Part shown: one piece after another, positions 51,831 to 61,500 of the stretch | Layout of the letters: every line of letters starts with the position of its first letter | Position numbering within the stretch: the first letter of the stretch is position 1 | Assembly: GCF_002078175.1 (NCBI RefSeq) | Contig: NZ_MWFK01000002.1 | Span: 2,232,001-2,296,000, forward strand | Source: Streptomyces sp. M41(2017) | GTDB taxonomy: Bacteria > Actinomycetota > Actinomycetes > Streptomycetales > Streptomycetaceae | DNA: 64,000 nucleotides | Direction of reading: 5' to 3' | The notes under the pieces: model-generated | What the model saw: the letters and a program-made list of their open reading frames with translations, nothing else | Told to the model about the DNA's origin: nothing | The model's database searches: none | Made by a program: the position numbers and the translations under genes

Positions 51831-52937
51831 TCACTCCACGGCGTACACCCGCCGGGCGTTCCCCGCGGCGATCAGGCCGGCGACGCGCTGGGCGTCGGCC
51901 AGCGACCATGCACCCTCCGCGACCCAGGTGCCGAGGACACGGGCGAGCGCCTCACGGAAGAGGCGGGCCCCGATGACGTGGAGTTCGGGCAGGCCGTGGG
52001 CGCCGCTGGAGAAGAGCAGTTTGCCGAAGGGGGCGAGCTCCAGGATCTCGGCGAGGACCGCCGCCGCCCTCGCGCCGGTGCGGACCAGCGCGGCGCCCAG
52101 ATCGGCGTACACGTGCGGGAAGACCCCGGCGAGGTGCGCCGCGTGCCGGTGGTACGGGTAGCCGTGCAGCAGGACCAGGTCGGTGCCGAGTCCCGCGGTG
52201 GCGCGGGCGAAGTCGGCGAGCAGGACCGGGTCGGTGCGGTCGATGCGCACGCCGGGCTCGCCCAGTCCGGCGTGCAGTTGCAGCGGCAGGCCCGAGGCGA
52301 CCGCGATCCACAGCAGATGGCGCAGCAGGACGGGATCGGAGAGCGGGCCGCCCACCCGGCGGCCCGCCAGCCAGCGGCCCGCCGCCCCGCGGACCTCGCC
52401 GGGTCCCGGTGGTTCGGGCGCCAGCGCCAGGCCGTGCCGCACCCCGGCGACCGAGGTGAAGGCCACGGCGTTGGCCGCGGCTCCGTGGACGGACTCGGCG
52501 AGGTTGGCGAGAAAGGACTCGACGGTTCCGGAGGTGTCGGCGACCTGTTCGGCGAGCAGTTCCAGGCGGACGATCTCGTGCGCCCCGGCCGCGCCGGTGG
52601 AGGCCATCTCGCCCGGGCCGGTCAGGTCTCCGGGCAGCCCGGTGTCGACGAGGTACGTGGTGATGCCGCTGCCGCGCAGCAGCCTGCGGCCCGATTCGAG
52701 AACGCCGAGTTCGCGACGCCGGGCCAGATAGCGGGCCGGCGTGCAGTGCGGCTCCAGCCCGAGCAGGGGCGGGCACCAGCGGCGCACGGCGAAGCCGGTC
52801 TGCGTGTCGAAGAAGGTGGTGCCGGGGGCCGGGGGCCCCTCGGTTCTGGCGAGGTGGGCCTCGAACGTGCCGAGGCCCAGCTCCGTCCGCAGTACGCCGT
52901 GGCAGTACTGGTCCACCAGGGACGGCGTTTCGATCAT
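51831..52937 (-). CDS. Amidohydrolase-family protein
   Basis: 368 residues, TIM-barrel amidohydrolase 2-like. The usual N-terminal HxH is replaced by VDQYCHGV (one histidine). Later motifs are LPLQLHAGLGE (metal histidine), LVLLHGYPYHRHAAHLAGVF, VYADLGAAL and FSSGAHGLPELHVIGARLFR near the C-terminus. It resembles the amidohydrolase part of FluG-like proteins. Loss of one metal histidine hints at a mononuclear site. ATG at 52937. Substrate unknown. It stands alone between convergent or spaced units. Confidence 0.78.
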   Translation of the reverse strand: MIETPSLVDQYCHGVLRTELGLGTFEAHLARTEGPPAPGTTFFDTQTGFAVRRWCPPLLGLEPHCTPARYLARRRELGVLESGRRLLRGSGITTYLVDTGLPGDLTGPGEMASTGAAGAHEIVRLELLAEQVADTSGTVESFLANLAESVHGAAANAVAFTSVAGVRHGLALAPEPPGPGEVRGAAGRWLAGRRVGGPLSDPVLLRHLLWIAVASGLPLQLHAGLGEPGVRIDRTDPVLLADFARATAGLGTDLVLLHGYPYHRHAAHLAGVFPHVYADLGAALVRTGARAAAVLAEILELAPFGKLLFSSGAHGLPELHVIGARLFREALARVLGTWVAEGAWSLADAQRVAGLIAAGNARRVYAVE

Positions 52938-53064
52938 CCGGACTCCCCGCGACTGGACCGTTCCTTTTCAGGTCCTAACGGGTGAAGCGGGTGTCAGGTG
53001 TTGGTCGCGCACACCCCGTGCGAACGGCCGACGGTTGTCGGCCGTCCGTGCGACGGGTGACGGG

Positions 53065-53421
53065 TCATCCGTCGGAGGGTCCGCCGAGCTGGATGCCGGC
53101 CATGCGCTTCCACTCGTACGGGCCCGTCTTCACCTTGGCCGCGAACTCCCCGTCGAACGCCTCGTGCACGGTGACGCCGGCCTTCTTCACGGCGTCCTCC
53201 GCGACGGCGACGCTCGGCGCCACGAGGTCGCCCCAGCCGCCGTCCTCGCCGACGAGCACGATGCGGGCGCCGCGCTCGCCGATGTACGCGATCTGCGCCT
53301 CGGCCCCGCCGTGCGCCTTGGCGAAGGCGCCGATCTCGCGTCCGAGCCGGGCGGCCACGCGCTCGGCCTTGGGGTCCTGGGCGGTGCCGGGGGTCTCGTC
53401 GATCTGCTCGGTGTCTGCCAT
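53065..53421 (-). CDS. Conserved actinobacterial hypothetical protein
   Basis: 118 residues, cytoplasmic and without a recognised domain. Visible features are an acidic N-terminus (1-18), RVAARLGREIGAFAKAHGGA, AQIAYIGERGARIVLVGEDG and a C-terminal YEWKRMAGIQLGG. I recall small proteins like this next to ctaB in other streptomycetes. Codon bias is strongly Streptomyces-like, so I take it as real. ATG at 53421 lies 34 bp beyond the ctaB terminator, so it has its own promoter or depends on readthrough. Confidence 0.75.
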   Translation of the reverse strand: MADTEQIDETPGTAQDPKAERVAARLGREIGAFAKAHGGAEAQIAYIGERGARIVLVGEDGGWGDLVAPSVAVAEDAVKKAGVTVHEAFDGEFAAKVKTGPYEWKRMAGIQLGGPSDG

Positions 53422-53454
53422 GGGCAGGATGCTACCGACGGGTAGATCAAACGG

Positions 53455-53498
53455 CGACGGGCGGGGTGCGTGGCCTTGACCACGCACCCCGCCCGTCG
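53455..53498 (-). terminator. Strong terminator after ctaB
   Basis: A perfect 19-bp stem (53455-53473 with 53480-53498) with a 6-nt loop, 14 nt beyond the ctaB stop. Confidence 0.85.
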
Positions 53499-53512
53499 GA
53501 CGGAGAAGGTGC

Positions 53513-54466
53513 CTACCGCAGGAAGGGGTCCACGGCGACGGCGACGAAGAGGATCGACACGTAGGTGATCGACCAGTGGAAGAGCCGCATCTCCTTGAGC
53601 TTGCCGCCCGTGACCTCGGACTTGGCCCGGTTCTGCAGGCCGTGCGCCTCCCACAGCCAGAACCCGCCCGCGCCGAGCGCGACAACGGTGTAGAACCAGC
53701 CGGTGTAGCCGAGCGGGGTGAGCAGCAGGGAGACCGCGACCATCACCCAGCTGTAGATGACGATCTGGCGGGCGACGACCTTGTTGCTGGCGACCACCGG
53801 CAGCATCGGAACGCCCACGCGCGCGTAGTCGTCCTTCACCTTCATCGACAGCGGCCAGTAGTGCGGCGGCGTCCAGAAGAACATGACGAGGAAGAGGATG
53901 ACCGGCGCCCAGGACAGGGAGTCGGTGACCGACGACCAGCCGATGAGCACGGGAAGGCAGCCAGCGATGCCGCCCCAGACGATGTTCTGCGACGTACGGC
54001 GCTTGAGGATCATCGTGTAGACGACGACGTAGAAGAGGAGCGCTCCGAGCGACAGCCAGGCGGACAGCCAGTTGACGGTGAGTCCGAACAGCAGTGTCGA
54101 GACGACGGCCAGCGAAAGGCCGAAGGCGAGGCACTCGCGGGGGCTGACCATCCCGGTGACCAGTGGCCGCTGCGAGGTCCGCTCCATGAGGGCGTCGATG
54201 TCGCGGTCGATGTACATGTTGAGCGCGTTGGCGCCGCCCGCGGAGAGGTAGCCGCCGAGGCAGGTGAGGAGCACCAGCTTCAGGTCGGGTACGCCCTGCT
54301 GGGCCAAGAACATCACTGGAACGGTGGTGATCAGCAGCAGTTCGATGATCCGCGGCTTCGTCAGCGCCACGAACGCTTTGACACGGGCCCCGAATGGCCG
54401 CTGACCCCGGCTGCTGCTCGTCCCGAGCACACCGGCTGGACGGGATTCGACGGCCGTCACGCACAC
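53513..54466 (-). CDS. ctaB: Protoheme IX farnesyltransferase (heme O synthase)
   Basis: 317 residues from GTG at 54466. It is a UbiA-family prenyltransferase with about nine helices. Aspartate-rich motifs are NALNMYIDRDIDALMERT (NxxxDxxxD) and KVKDDYARVGVPMLPVV (DxxxD). It attaches farnesyl to heme B to give heme O, the substrate of CtaA. GTG 54460 or ATG 54481 are alternative starts; an AGGGG lies 5 nt before 54460. It is divergent from transketolase. Confidence 0.92.
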   Translation of the reverse strand: MCVTAVESRPAGVLGTSSSRGQRPFGARVKAFVALTKPRIIELLLITTVPVMFLAQQGVPDLKLVLLTCLGGYLSAGGANALNMYIDRDIDALMERTSQRPLVTGMVSPRECLAFGLSLAVVSTLLFGLTVNWLSAWLSLGALLFYVVVYTMILKRRTSQNIVWGGIAGCLPVLIGWSSVTDSLSWAPVILFLVMFFWTPPHYWPLSMKVKDDYARVGVPMLPVVASNKVVARQIVIYSWVMVAVSLLLTPLGYTGWFYTVVALGAGGFWLWEAHGLQNRAKSEVTGGKLKEMRLFHWSITYVSILFVAVAVDPFLR

Positions 54467-54821
54467 CCCTGACAGAGACATCCCAGCAAGCCCCGGGGTG
54501 TGAACTCCCCGTAAAGGCTCGCGCGTACCACGCCACTGTAGACGTTGCCCAGACCCCGGCATTCGCGGGGGTGCGCTCGTGTTGGGAGGTGCCGCTGGAA
54601 GAGCCGGTCGCCACTCGATTGAGCACTCGGACGAGCGGCTCCGTATTCACGTGTCGAACAGGGAACGGACCGGTCGGGAGGCGGATCCCGAAGAGTCCCG
54701 GCAGTCTGGAATGACTCGAAAAAACGCACGTACTTACGGGGGTAGGCTCGACAACGGCCGGGGCGCCCAGTGCACCGGCAATTCGACATGTGTGACATGT
54801 GGAGAGGAGCCCTGACCCAGG
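54467..54821. other. ctaB-tkt divergent regulatory region
   Basis: 355 bp without a gene. On the tkt side there is an A-run (54719-54724) and a -10-like TAGGCT (54743-54748). A repeat of the palindromic hexamer ACATGT separated by GTG (54786-54800) follows, then GGAGAGGAG (54801-54809). No clear -35 is seen. The ctaB promoter is not obvious. Confidence 0.5.
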
Positions 54822-56912
54822 GTGAGCACCAAGCCGACCACCACAGACCTCGAGTGGACCGCATTGGACCAGCGGGCTGTCGACACCGCCCGCGTCCTGG
54901 CCGCCGATGCCGTACAGAAGGTCGGAAACGGCCATCCCGGTACGGCCATGAGCCTCGCGCCCGTCGCGTACACCCTCTTCCAGAAGGTGATGCGGCATGA
55001 CCCGGCGGACCCCGACTGGGTGGGGCGTGACCGCTTCGTGCTGTCCGCGGGCCACTCGTCCCTGACCCTCTACACCCAGCTCTACCTCGCCGGGTTCGGC
55101 CTGGAGCTGGCGGACCTCGAGGCCTTCCGGACGTGGGGCAGCAGGACGCCGGGCCACCCGGAGTACGGGCACACCCCCGGGGTGGAGACCACGACCGGTC
55201 CCCTCGGACAGGGTGTCGCCAACGCCGTGGGCATGGCGATGGCCTCCCGTTACGAGCGCGGCCTGTTCGACCCGGAGACCGCGCAGGGCGAGTCCCCGTT
55301 CGACCACTTCGTCTACGCCATCGCCGGTGACGGCTGCCTCCAGGAGGGCATCTCCGCGGAGGCGTCCTCGATGGCCGGGCACCAGCGGCTGGGCAACCTG
55401 ATCCTGCTGTGGGACGACAACCACATCTCGATCGAGGGCGACACGGAGACCGCTGTCTCCGAGGACACCGTCAAGCGCTACGAGGCGTACGGCTGGCACG
55501 TCCAGCGGGTCGCCCCGAAGCCGGACGGCGACCTCGACCCGAACGCCCTCTACGACGCCATCGAGGCCGCGAAGAAGGTGACGGACCGGCCGTCGTTCAT
55601 CGCGATGCGCTCGATCATCGCCTGGCCCGCGCCGAACGCGCAGAACACCGAGGCCGCGCACGGCTCGGCGCTCGGCGACGACGAGGTCGCGGCCACCAAG
55701 CGCGTCCTCGGCTTCGACCCGGACAAGTCCTTCGAGGTCGCCGACGAGGTCCTCGCGCACACGCGCCAGGCGCTCGACCGCGGCCGTGAGGCCCGTGCCG
55801 AGTGGGAGAAGGGCTTCGCCGCCTGGCGCACCGCCAGCCCGGAGCGCGCGGCCGAGTACGACCGCATCGCCGCGACCGAGCTGCCCGCCGGCTGGGAGGA
55901 GCACCTCCCCTCGTTCGAGACGGGCAAGAGCGTCGCCACCCGCGCCGCGTCCGGCAAGGTGCTGCAGGCGCTCGGCCCGGTCATCCCCGAACTGTGGGGC
56001 GGCTCCGCCGACCTGGCCGGCTCGAACAACACCACGATCGACAAGACCAGCTCGTTCCTCCCGGCGGACAACCCGCTCCCGGAGGCCGACCCGTACGGCC
56101 GCACGATCCACTTCGGCATCCGCGAGCACTCCATGGCCGCGGAGATGAACGGCATCACGCTGCACGGCAACACGCGTGTCTACGGCGGCACCTTCCTGGT
56201 GTTCTCCGACTACATGCGCAACGCGGTCCGCCTGTCGGCCCTGATGCACCTGCCGGTGACGTACGTGTGGACGCACGACTCGATCGGCCTCGGCGAGGAC
56301 GGCCCGACGCACCAGCCGGTCGAGCACCTCGCCTCGCTGCGCGCCATCCCGGGCCTGAACGTCGTCCGTCCCGCGGACGCGAACGAGACCACGATCGCCT
56401 GGCGCGAGATCCTCAAGCGCTACACGAAGGTGTACGGCAAGGGTGCCCCGCACGGCCTCGCGCTGACCCGTCAGGGTGTGCCGACCTACGACGCGAACGA
56501 GGACGCCGCCAAGGGCGGGTACGTGCTGTTCGAGGCCGAGGGCGGCACGCCGGAGGTCATCCTCATCGGCACCGGCTCCGAGGTGCATGTGGCCGTCGAG
56601 GCGCGTGAGCGTCTCCAGGCAGCGGGCGTTCCCACGCGGGTCGTGTCCATGCCCTGCGTGGAGTGGTTCGACGAGCAGGACCAGGGGTACCGGGACAGCG
56701 TCCTGCCGCCGTCGGTGAAGGCGCGTGTCTCGGTGGAGGCCGGTATCGGTCTCACCTGGCACCGCTTCGTCGGGGACGCCGGACGGATTGTTTCGCTGGA
56801 GCACTTCGGCGCTTCGGCGGACGCCAAGACGCTGTTCGCCGAGTTCGGCTTCACTGCCGAGCACGTCGCCGACGCCGCCCGTGAATCGATCGCAGCAGCA
56901 GCCCAGCGCTGA
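54822..56912 (+). CDS. tkt: Transketolase
   Basis: 696 residues. Thiamine-diphosphate site: GNGHPGTAMS near the N-terminus, GDGCLQEGISAEASSMAGHQ with the downstream DDN for Mg/ThDP. The Pyr domain has GIREHSMAAEMNGI and the catalytic DSIGLGEDGPTHQPVEHL. It moves two-carbon ketol units between sugar phosphates in the pentose-phosphate pathway. GTG at 54822 lies 12 nt after GGAGAGGAG. First gene of the tkt-tal-zwf-opcA-pgl unit. Confidence 0.95.
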   Translation: MSTKPTTTDLEWTALDQRAVDTARVLAADAVQKVGNGHPGTAMSLAPVAYTLFQKVMRHDPADPDWVGRDRFVLSAGHSSLTLYTQLYLAGFGLELADLEAFRTWGSRTPGHPEYGHTPGVETTTGPLGQGVANAVGMAMASRYERGLFDPETAQGESPFDHFVYAIAGDGCLQEGISAEASSMAGHQRLGNLILLWDDNHISIEGDTETAVSEDTVKRYEAYGWHVQRVAPKPDGDLDPNALYDAIEAAKKVTDRPSFIAMRSIIAWPAPNAQNTEAAHGSALGDDEVAATKRVLGFDPDKSFEVADEVLAHTRQALDRGREARAEWEKGFAAWRTASPERAAEYDRIAATELPAGWEEHLPSFETGKSVATRAASGKVLQALGPVIPELWGGSADLAGSNNTTIDKTSSFLPADNPLPEADPYGRTIHFGIREHSMAAEMNGITLHGNTRVYGGTFLVFSDYMRNAVRLSALMHLPVTYVWTHDSIGLGEDGPTHQPVEHLASLRAIPGLNVVRPADANETTIAWREILKRYTKVYGKGAPHGLALTRQGVPTYDANEDAAKGGYVLFEAEGGTPEVILIGTGSEVHVAVEARERLQAAGVPTRVVSMPCVEWFDEQDQGYRDSVLPPSVKARVSVEAGIGLTWHRFVGDAGRIVSLEHFGASADAKTLFAEFGFTAEHVADAARESIAAAAQR

Positions 56913-56946
56913 CGCCGACATACGACACGTAGGAGATGCAATTTCC

Positions 56947-58065
56947 ATGACAGACGCACTCAAGCGCCTCTCCGAGGAGGGCGTCGCGATCTGGCTGGAC
57001 GACCTGTCCCGCAAGCGGATCACGTCCGGCAACCTCGCGGAACTGATCGACCAGCAGCACGTCGTGGGCGTCACCACCAACCCGTCGATCTTCCAGAAGG
57101 CGATCTCCCAGGGCGACGGCTACGACCAGCAGCTGTCCGACCTCGCGGCCCGCAGGGTGACCGTCGAGGAGGCCATCCGCATGATCACGACGGCGGACGT
57201 CCGGGACGCCGCCGACATCCTGCGGCCCGTCTTCGACGCGACGGGCGGCCAGGACGGCCGGGTCTCGATCGAGGTCGACCCGCGCCTGGCGCACGACACC
57301 CACGCGACCGTCGCCGAGGCCAAGCAGCTCGCCTGGCTGGTGGACCGTCCCAACACCCTGATCAAGATCCCGGCCACCAGGGCGGGTCTGCCGGCGATCA
57401 CCGAGGTCATCGGCCTCGGCATCAGCGTCAACGTCACGCTGATCTTCTCGCTGGAGCGCTACCGCGAGGTCATGGACGCCTACCTGGCCGGTCTGGAGAA
57501 GGCCAAGGAGCGCGGCCTGGACCTGTCGAAGATCCACTCCGTGGCGTCCTTCTTCGTGTCCCGTGTGGACACCGAGATCGACAAGCGGCTCGACGCCCTC
57601 GGCACCCCCGAGGCGAAGGCCGCCCGCGGCAAGGCGGCCCTGGCGAACGCCCGGCTCGCCTACGAGGCGTACGAGTCGGTCTTCTCCTCGGACCGCTGGG
57701 CCGCCCTGGACAAGTCGCAGGCCAACAAGCAGCGTCCGCTGTGGGCCTCGACGGGCGTCAAGGACCCGGCGTACAAGGACACCCTGTACGTCGACGAGCT
57801 GGTCGCGCCCAACACCGTGAACACCATGCCGGAGGCCACGCTGGAGGCCACCGACGACCACGGCCGGATCACCGGCAACACCGTCGCCGGTACGTACGAC
57901 CAGTCCCGTGCCGAGATCGACGCCGTCGAGAAGCTCGGGATCGCCTACGACGACGTGGTCCAGCTCCTCGAGGACGAGGGCGTCGAGAAGTTCGAGGCGG
58001 CCTGGAACGACCTGCTCAAGTCGACCGAGGCGGAACTCAAGCGCCTCGCCCCTTCGGAGGGCTGA
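56947..58065 (+). CDS. tal: Transaldolase
   Basis: 372 residues, the long actinobacterial/cyanobacterial TalB-like type. The N-terminal VVGVTTNPSIFQKAISQG and the Schiff-base lysine region LIKIPATRAGLPAI are clear, as is SVASFFVSRVDTEIDKRL. It transfers dihydroxyacetone units in the pentose-phosphate pathway. It lies 34 bp after tkt and 4 bp before zwf. Confidence 0.95.
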   Translation: MTDALKRLSEEGVAIWLDDLSRKRITSGNLAELIDQQHVVGVTTNPSIFQKAISQGDGYDQQLSDLAARRVTVEEAIRMITTADVRDAADILRPVFDATGGQDGRVSIEVDPRLAHDTHATVAEAKQLAWLVDRPNTLIKIPATRAGLPAITEVIGLGISVNVTLIFSLERYREVMDAYLAGLEKAKERGLDLSKIHSVASFFVSRVDTEIDKRLDALGTPEAKAARGKAALANARLAYEAYESVFSSDRWAALDKSQANKQRPLWASTGVKDPAYKDTLYVDELVAPNTVNTMPEATLEATDDHGRITGNTVAGTYDQSRAEIDAVEKLGIAYDDVVQLLEDEGVEKFEAAWNDLLKSTEAELKRLAPSEG

Positions 58066-58069
58066 AACC

Positions 58070-59593
58070 TTGTCGAGCAGCAACCCGCTGCGTGACCCCG
58101 CAGACCGACGGCTCCCGCGTATCGCGGGGCCGTCGGGCCTGGTCATCTTCGGCGTCACGGGCGATTTGTCACGTAAAAAGCTGATGCCCGCGGTCTACGA
58201 CCTCGCCAACCGGGGTCTGCTGCCGCCGGGCTTCTCCCTCGTCGGCTTCGCCCGGCGCGAGTGGGCCGACGAGGACTTCGCGCAAGAGGTCCACGACGCG
58301 GTCAAGGAGCATGCGCGCACGCCGTTCCGCGAGGAGGTCTGGCAGCAGCTCGTGCAGGGCATGCGCTTCGTCCAGGGCACCTTCGACGACGACGAGGCCT
58401 TCGAGCGGCTGCGCTCCACCATCGACGAGCTGGACAAGGCACAGGGCACCGGCGGCAATTTCGCCTTCTACCTGTCGGTGCCGCCGTCCGCGTTCCCGGT
58501 GGTCATCAAGCAGCTGAAGAAGCACAAGCTGGCCGACCAGGCGAACGGCTCCTGGCGCCGCGCGGTCATCGAGAAGCCCTTCGGTCACGACCTCGCGTCG
58601 GCCGAGGAGCTCAACGCGATCGTGCACGAGGTCTTCGCCCCGGACCAGGTCTTCCGTATCGACCACTACCTCGGCAAGGAGACCGTCCAGAACATCCTGG
58701 CGCTCCGCTTCGCCAACACGATGTTCGAGCCGATCTGGAACCGGTCCTTCGTCGACCACGTGCAGATCACCATGGCCGAGGACATCGGCATCGGCGGCCG
58801 CGCCGGCTACTACGACGGCATCGGCGCCGCCCGTGACGTCATCCAGAACCACCTCCTCCAGCTGATGGCGCTGACCGCCATGGAGGAGCCCTCCTCCTTC
58901 GACGCCGACGCGCTCGCCGCGGAGAAGACCAAGGTGCTCGGCGCCGCCAAGCTGCCCAAGGACCTCGGCAAGGACACGGTCCGCGGTCAGTACGCGGCGG
59001 GCTGGCAGGGCGGCGAGAAGGTCGTCGGCTACCTCCAGGAAGACGGCATCGACCCCAAGTCGAAGACCGACACGTTCGCCGCGATCAAGGTCGAGGTGGA
59101 CAACCGCCGCTGGGCCGGCGTCCCCTTCTACCTGCGCACCGGCAAGCGGCTCGGCCGGCGCGTCACCGAGATCGCGGTCGTCTTCCAGCGCGCCCCGCAC
59201 TCCCCCTTCGACCACACGGCGACCGAGGAGCTGGGCCAGAACGCGATCGTCTTCCGCGTCCAGCCCGACGAGGGCGTCACGGTCCGCTTCGGCTCCAAGG
59301 TCCCCGGCACGTCGATGGAGATCCGGGACGTCTCGATGGACTTCGCCTACGGCGAGTCGTTCACCGAGTCCAGCCCCGAGGCGTACGAGCGGCTGATCCT
59401 CGACGTCCTGCTCGGTGACTCGAACCTCTTCCCGCGCACCGAGGAGGTCGAGCTGTCCTGGAAGATCCTCGACCCGATCGAGCAGTACTGGGACAAGCAC
59501 GGCAAGCCCGCGCAGTACGCGTCGGGCACCTGGGGTCCCGTCGAGGCCGACGAAATGCTCGAGCGAGACGGACGGAGCTGGCGTCGCCCATGA
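58070..59593 (+). CDS. zwf: Glucose-6-phosphate 1-dehydrogenase
   Basis: 507 residues from TTG at 58070, with GGAGG 9 nt upstream overlapping the tal end. NADP site GVTGDLSRKKL, substrate motif EKPFGHDLAS and active-site RIDHYLGKE with catalytic His are present. It makes 6-phosphogluconolactone and NADPH, the entry step of the oxidative pentose-phosphate pathway. ATGA overlap couples it to opcA, its known activator/assembly factor in actinobacteria. Confidence 0.95.
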   Translation: MSSSNPLRDPADRRLPRIAGPSGLVIFGVTGDLSRKKLMPAVYDLANRGLLPPGFSLVGFARREWADEDFAQEVHDAVKEHARTPFREEVWQQLVQGMRFVQGTFDDDEAFERLRSTIDELDKAQGTGGNFAFYLSVPPSAFPVVIKQLKKHKLADQANGSWRRAVIEKPFGHDLASAEELNAIVHEVFAPDQVFRIDHYLGKETVQNILALRFANTMFEPIWNRSFVDHVQITMAEDIGIGGRAGYYDGIGAARDVIQNHLLQLMALTAMEEPSSFDADALAAEKTKVLGAAKLPKDLGKDTVRGQYAAGWQGGEKVVGYLQEDGIDPKSKTDTFAAIKVEVDNRRWAGVPFYLRTGKRLGRRVTEIAVVFQRAPHSPFDHTATEELGQNAIVFRVQPDEGVTVRFGSKVPGTSMEIRDVSMDFAYGESFTESSPEAYERLILDVLLGDSNLFPRTEEVELSWKILDPIEQYWDKHGKPAQYASGTWGPVEADEMLERDGRSWRRP

Positions 59594-60714
59594 AGATCGA
59601 TCTCACGGACACCACGGCCAGCAAGATCAACAAAGCGCTCGTGCAGGGCCGCCGCGAAATCGGCGCCCCCGCCGTCGGCATGGTGCTCACCCTCGTCATC
59701 GTCACCGACGAGGAGAACGCCTACGACGCCCTGAGGGCCGCCAACGACGCCTCGCGCGAGCACCCTTCGCGCATCCTCGTGGTCATCAAGCGCGTCTCCC
59801 GTTCGCCCCGGGACCGCACGAAGTCGCGCCTCGACGCCGAGGTACGGCTCGGAGCGGAGGCCGGTACCGGCGAGACGGTGGTGCTGCGCCTGTACGGCGA
59901 GGTCCTCAACCACGCCCAGTCGGTCGTGCTGCCGCTGCTGCTGCCGGACGCGCCCGTCGTCGCCTGGTGGCCGGTGAACGCGCCGCTCGATCCGGCGAAG
60001 GACCCGCTCGGCGCGCTCGCGCAGCGCCGCGTGACCGACACCTACGCCGCGGAGTCGCCGGTCCGGGAGCTCAACGCCCGCGCCGACGCCTACGCCCCCG
60101 GCGACACCGACCTGTCCTGGACCCGCATCACGCCCTGGCGTTCGATGCTGGCCGCGGCCCTGGACCAGGTCGTGTGCGACGTGTCCGCGGTCGAGGTGGA
60201 GGGCGAGGAGTTCAACCCGAGCTGCGAGCTGCTGGCGATGTGGCTCGCGGACCGGCTCGACGTCCCCGTCAAGCGCTCGCTGTCGGCCGGCCCGGGTCTC
60301 ACCGCGGTGCGGATGGACACGAGCTGCGGCCCGATCGTCCTGGACCGGGCCGACGGCTCTCTCGCCACCCTCTCCATCGAGGGCCAGCCCGACCGTGCGG
60401 TGGCGCTCAAGCGCCGCGAGACGGCCGAGCTGATGGCGGAGGAACTGCGCCGCCTCGATCCGGACGACACCTACGCCTCGGCGCTGCGCTACGGCGTGGA
60501 CCGGCTGAACGCGGAGGCCGCGGCCGCCGAGGAGGCCTCCTCGGGCGGTACGGCCACGGCCACGAAGACGGCTCCGGCCGCCAAGAAGTCCACGGCGGCC
60601 CCGGCGGCGAAGAAGACCGCCTCGTCGTCCACGGCCAAGAAGGCGACGTCGGGCTCCGCGGCGAAGAAGTCCACCGCCAAGAAGGCCCCGGCGAAGAAGG
60701 CGGCCGCCGAGTGA
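59590..60714 (+). CDS. opcA: OpcA, G6PDH assembly protein, with histone-like Lys/Ala tail
   Basis: 374 residues. Residues 1-310 are OpcA (DLTDTTASKINKALVQGRRE, LPLLLPDAPVVAWWPVNAPL). The last 60 or so residues are an added low-complexity tail of AAKK/TAKK/PAKK repeats, resembling the C-terminal tails of histone H1 and of Streptomyces HupS. OpcA is needed for full G6PDH activity. The tail is strongly basic and could bind DNA, RNA or polyphosphate. Codon bias is normal and the frame ends in the GTGA overlap with pgl, so it is not a frameshift artefact. Confidence 0.93.
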   Translation: MKIDLTDTTASKINKALVQGRREIGAPAVGMVLTLVIVTDEENAYDALRAANDASREHPSRILVVIKRVSRSPRDRTKSRLDAEVRLGAEAGTGETVVLRLYGEVLNHAQSVVLPLLLPDAPVVAWWPVNAPLDPAKDPLGALAQRRVTDTYAAESPVRELNARADAYAPGDTDLSWTRITPWRSMLAAALDQVVCDVSAVEVEGEEFNPSCELLAMWLADRLDVPVKRSLSAGPGLTAVRMDTSCGPIVLDRADGSLATLSIEGQPDRAVALKRRETAELMAEELRRLDPDDTYASALRYGVDRLNAEAAAAEEASSGGTATATKTAPAAKKSTAAPAAKKTASSSTAKKATSGSAAKKSTAKKAPAKKAAAE

Positions 60715-61493
60715 ACACCCCGCAGCTCGTCGTCCACCGAGACAAGGAACTGATGGCCCAGGCCGCGGCGGCCCGGCTGATCACGAAGATCGTGGACGCG
60801 CAGGCCTCGCGCGGATACGCCTCGATCGTGCTCACCGGCGGACGCAACGGCAACGGCCTCCTCGCCGCGCTCGCCTCCCAGCCCGCCCGGGACGCCGTGG
60901 ACTGGGGACGCCTCGACCTGTGGTGGGGCGACGAGCGCTACCTCCCCGAGGGCGACCCCGACCGCAATGACACGCAGGCCCGCGCGGCCCTCCTCGACGC
61001 GGTCCCGCTGGATGCGGCACGGGTCCACCCGATGCCCACGTCCGACGGTCCCCACGGGGACGACGTCGAGGCGGCGGCGGAGGCGTACGCGGCCGAGCTG
61101 GCCAAGGCCGCGGGGCCCGAGAACCACGGCACGGTGCCGGAGTTCGACGTCCTGATGCTGGGTGTCGGCCCGGACACCCACGTCGCCTCGCTCTTCCCGG
61201 AGCTGCCCGCGGTGCGGGAGACGGAGCGGATGGTGGTCGGTGTGCACGGCGCGCCCAAGCCGCCCCCGACCCGCATCTCGCTGACCCTGCCCGCGATCCG
61301 CTCCGCCCGCGAGGTGTGGCTGCTCGCGGCGGGCGAGGACAAGGCGGAGGCGGCCGCCATCGCCCTGTCCGGCGCGGGTGAGATCCAGGCTCCGGCGGCG
61401 GGCGCCCAGGGCCGCTCCCGCACCCTGTGGCTGCTGGACGCGGCGGCGGCCTCCCAGCTGCCGCGCTCCCTGTACCCGCCGGCCTCCCCCTGA
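60711..61493 (+). CDS. pgl: 6-phosphogluconolactonase
   Basis: 260 residues, NagB/DevB family: LTGGRNGNGLLAAL near 39-52, VDWGRLDLWWGDERYLPEGD and DVLMLGVGPDTHVASLFP with the active-site His. It hydrolyses the product of Zwf to 6-phosphogluconate. GTG start overlaps the opcA stop (GTGA). Last gene of the unit; a long terminator follows within 8 nt. Confidence 0.93.
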   Translation: MNTPQLVVHRDKELMAQAAAARLITKIVDAQASRGYASIVLTGGRNGNGLLAALASQPARDAVDWGRLDLWWGDERYLPEGDPDRNDTQARAALLDAVPLDAARVHPMPTSDGPHGDDVEAAAEAYAAELAKAAGPENHGTVPEFDVLMLGVGPDTHVASLFPELPAVRETERMVVGVHGAPKPPPTRISLTLPAIRSAREVWLLAAGEDKAEAAAIALSGAGEIQAPAAGAQGRSRTLWLLDAAAASQLPRSLYPPASP

Positions 61494-61500
61494 CCGGTAC

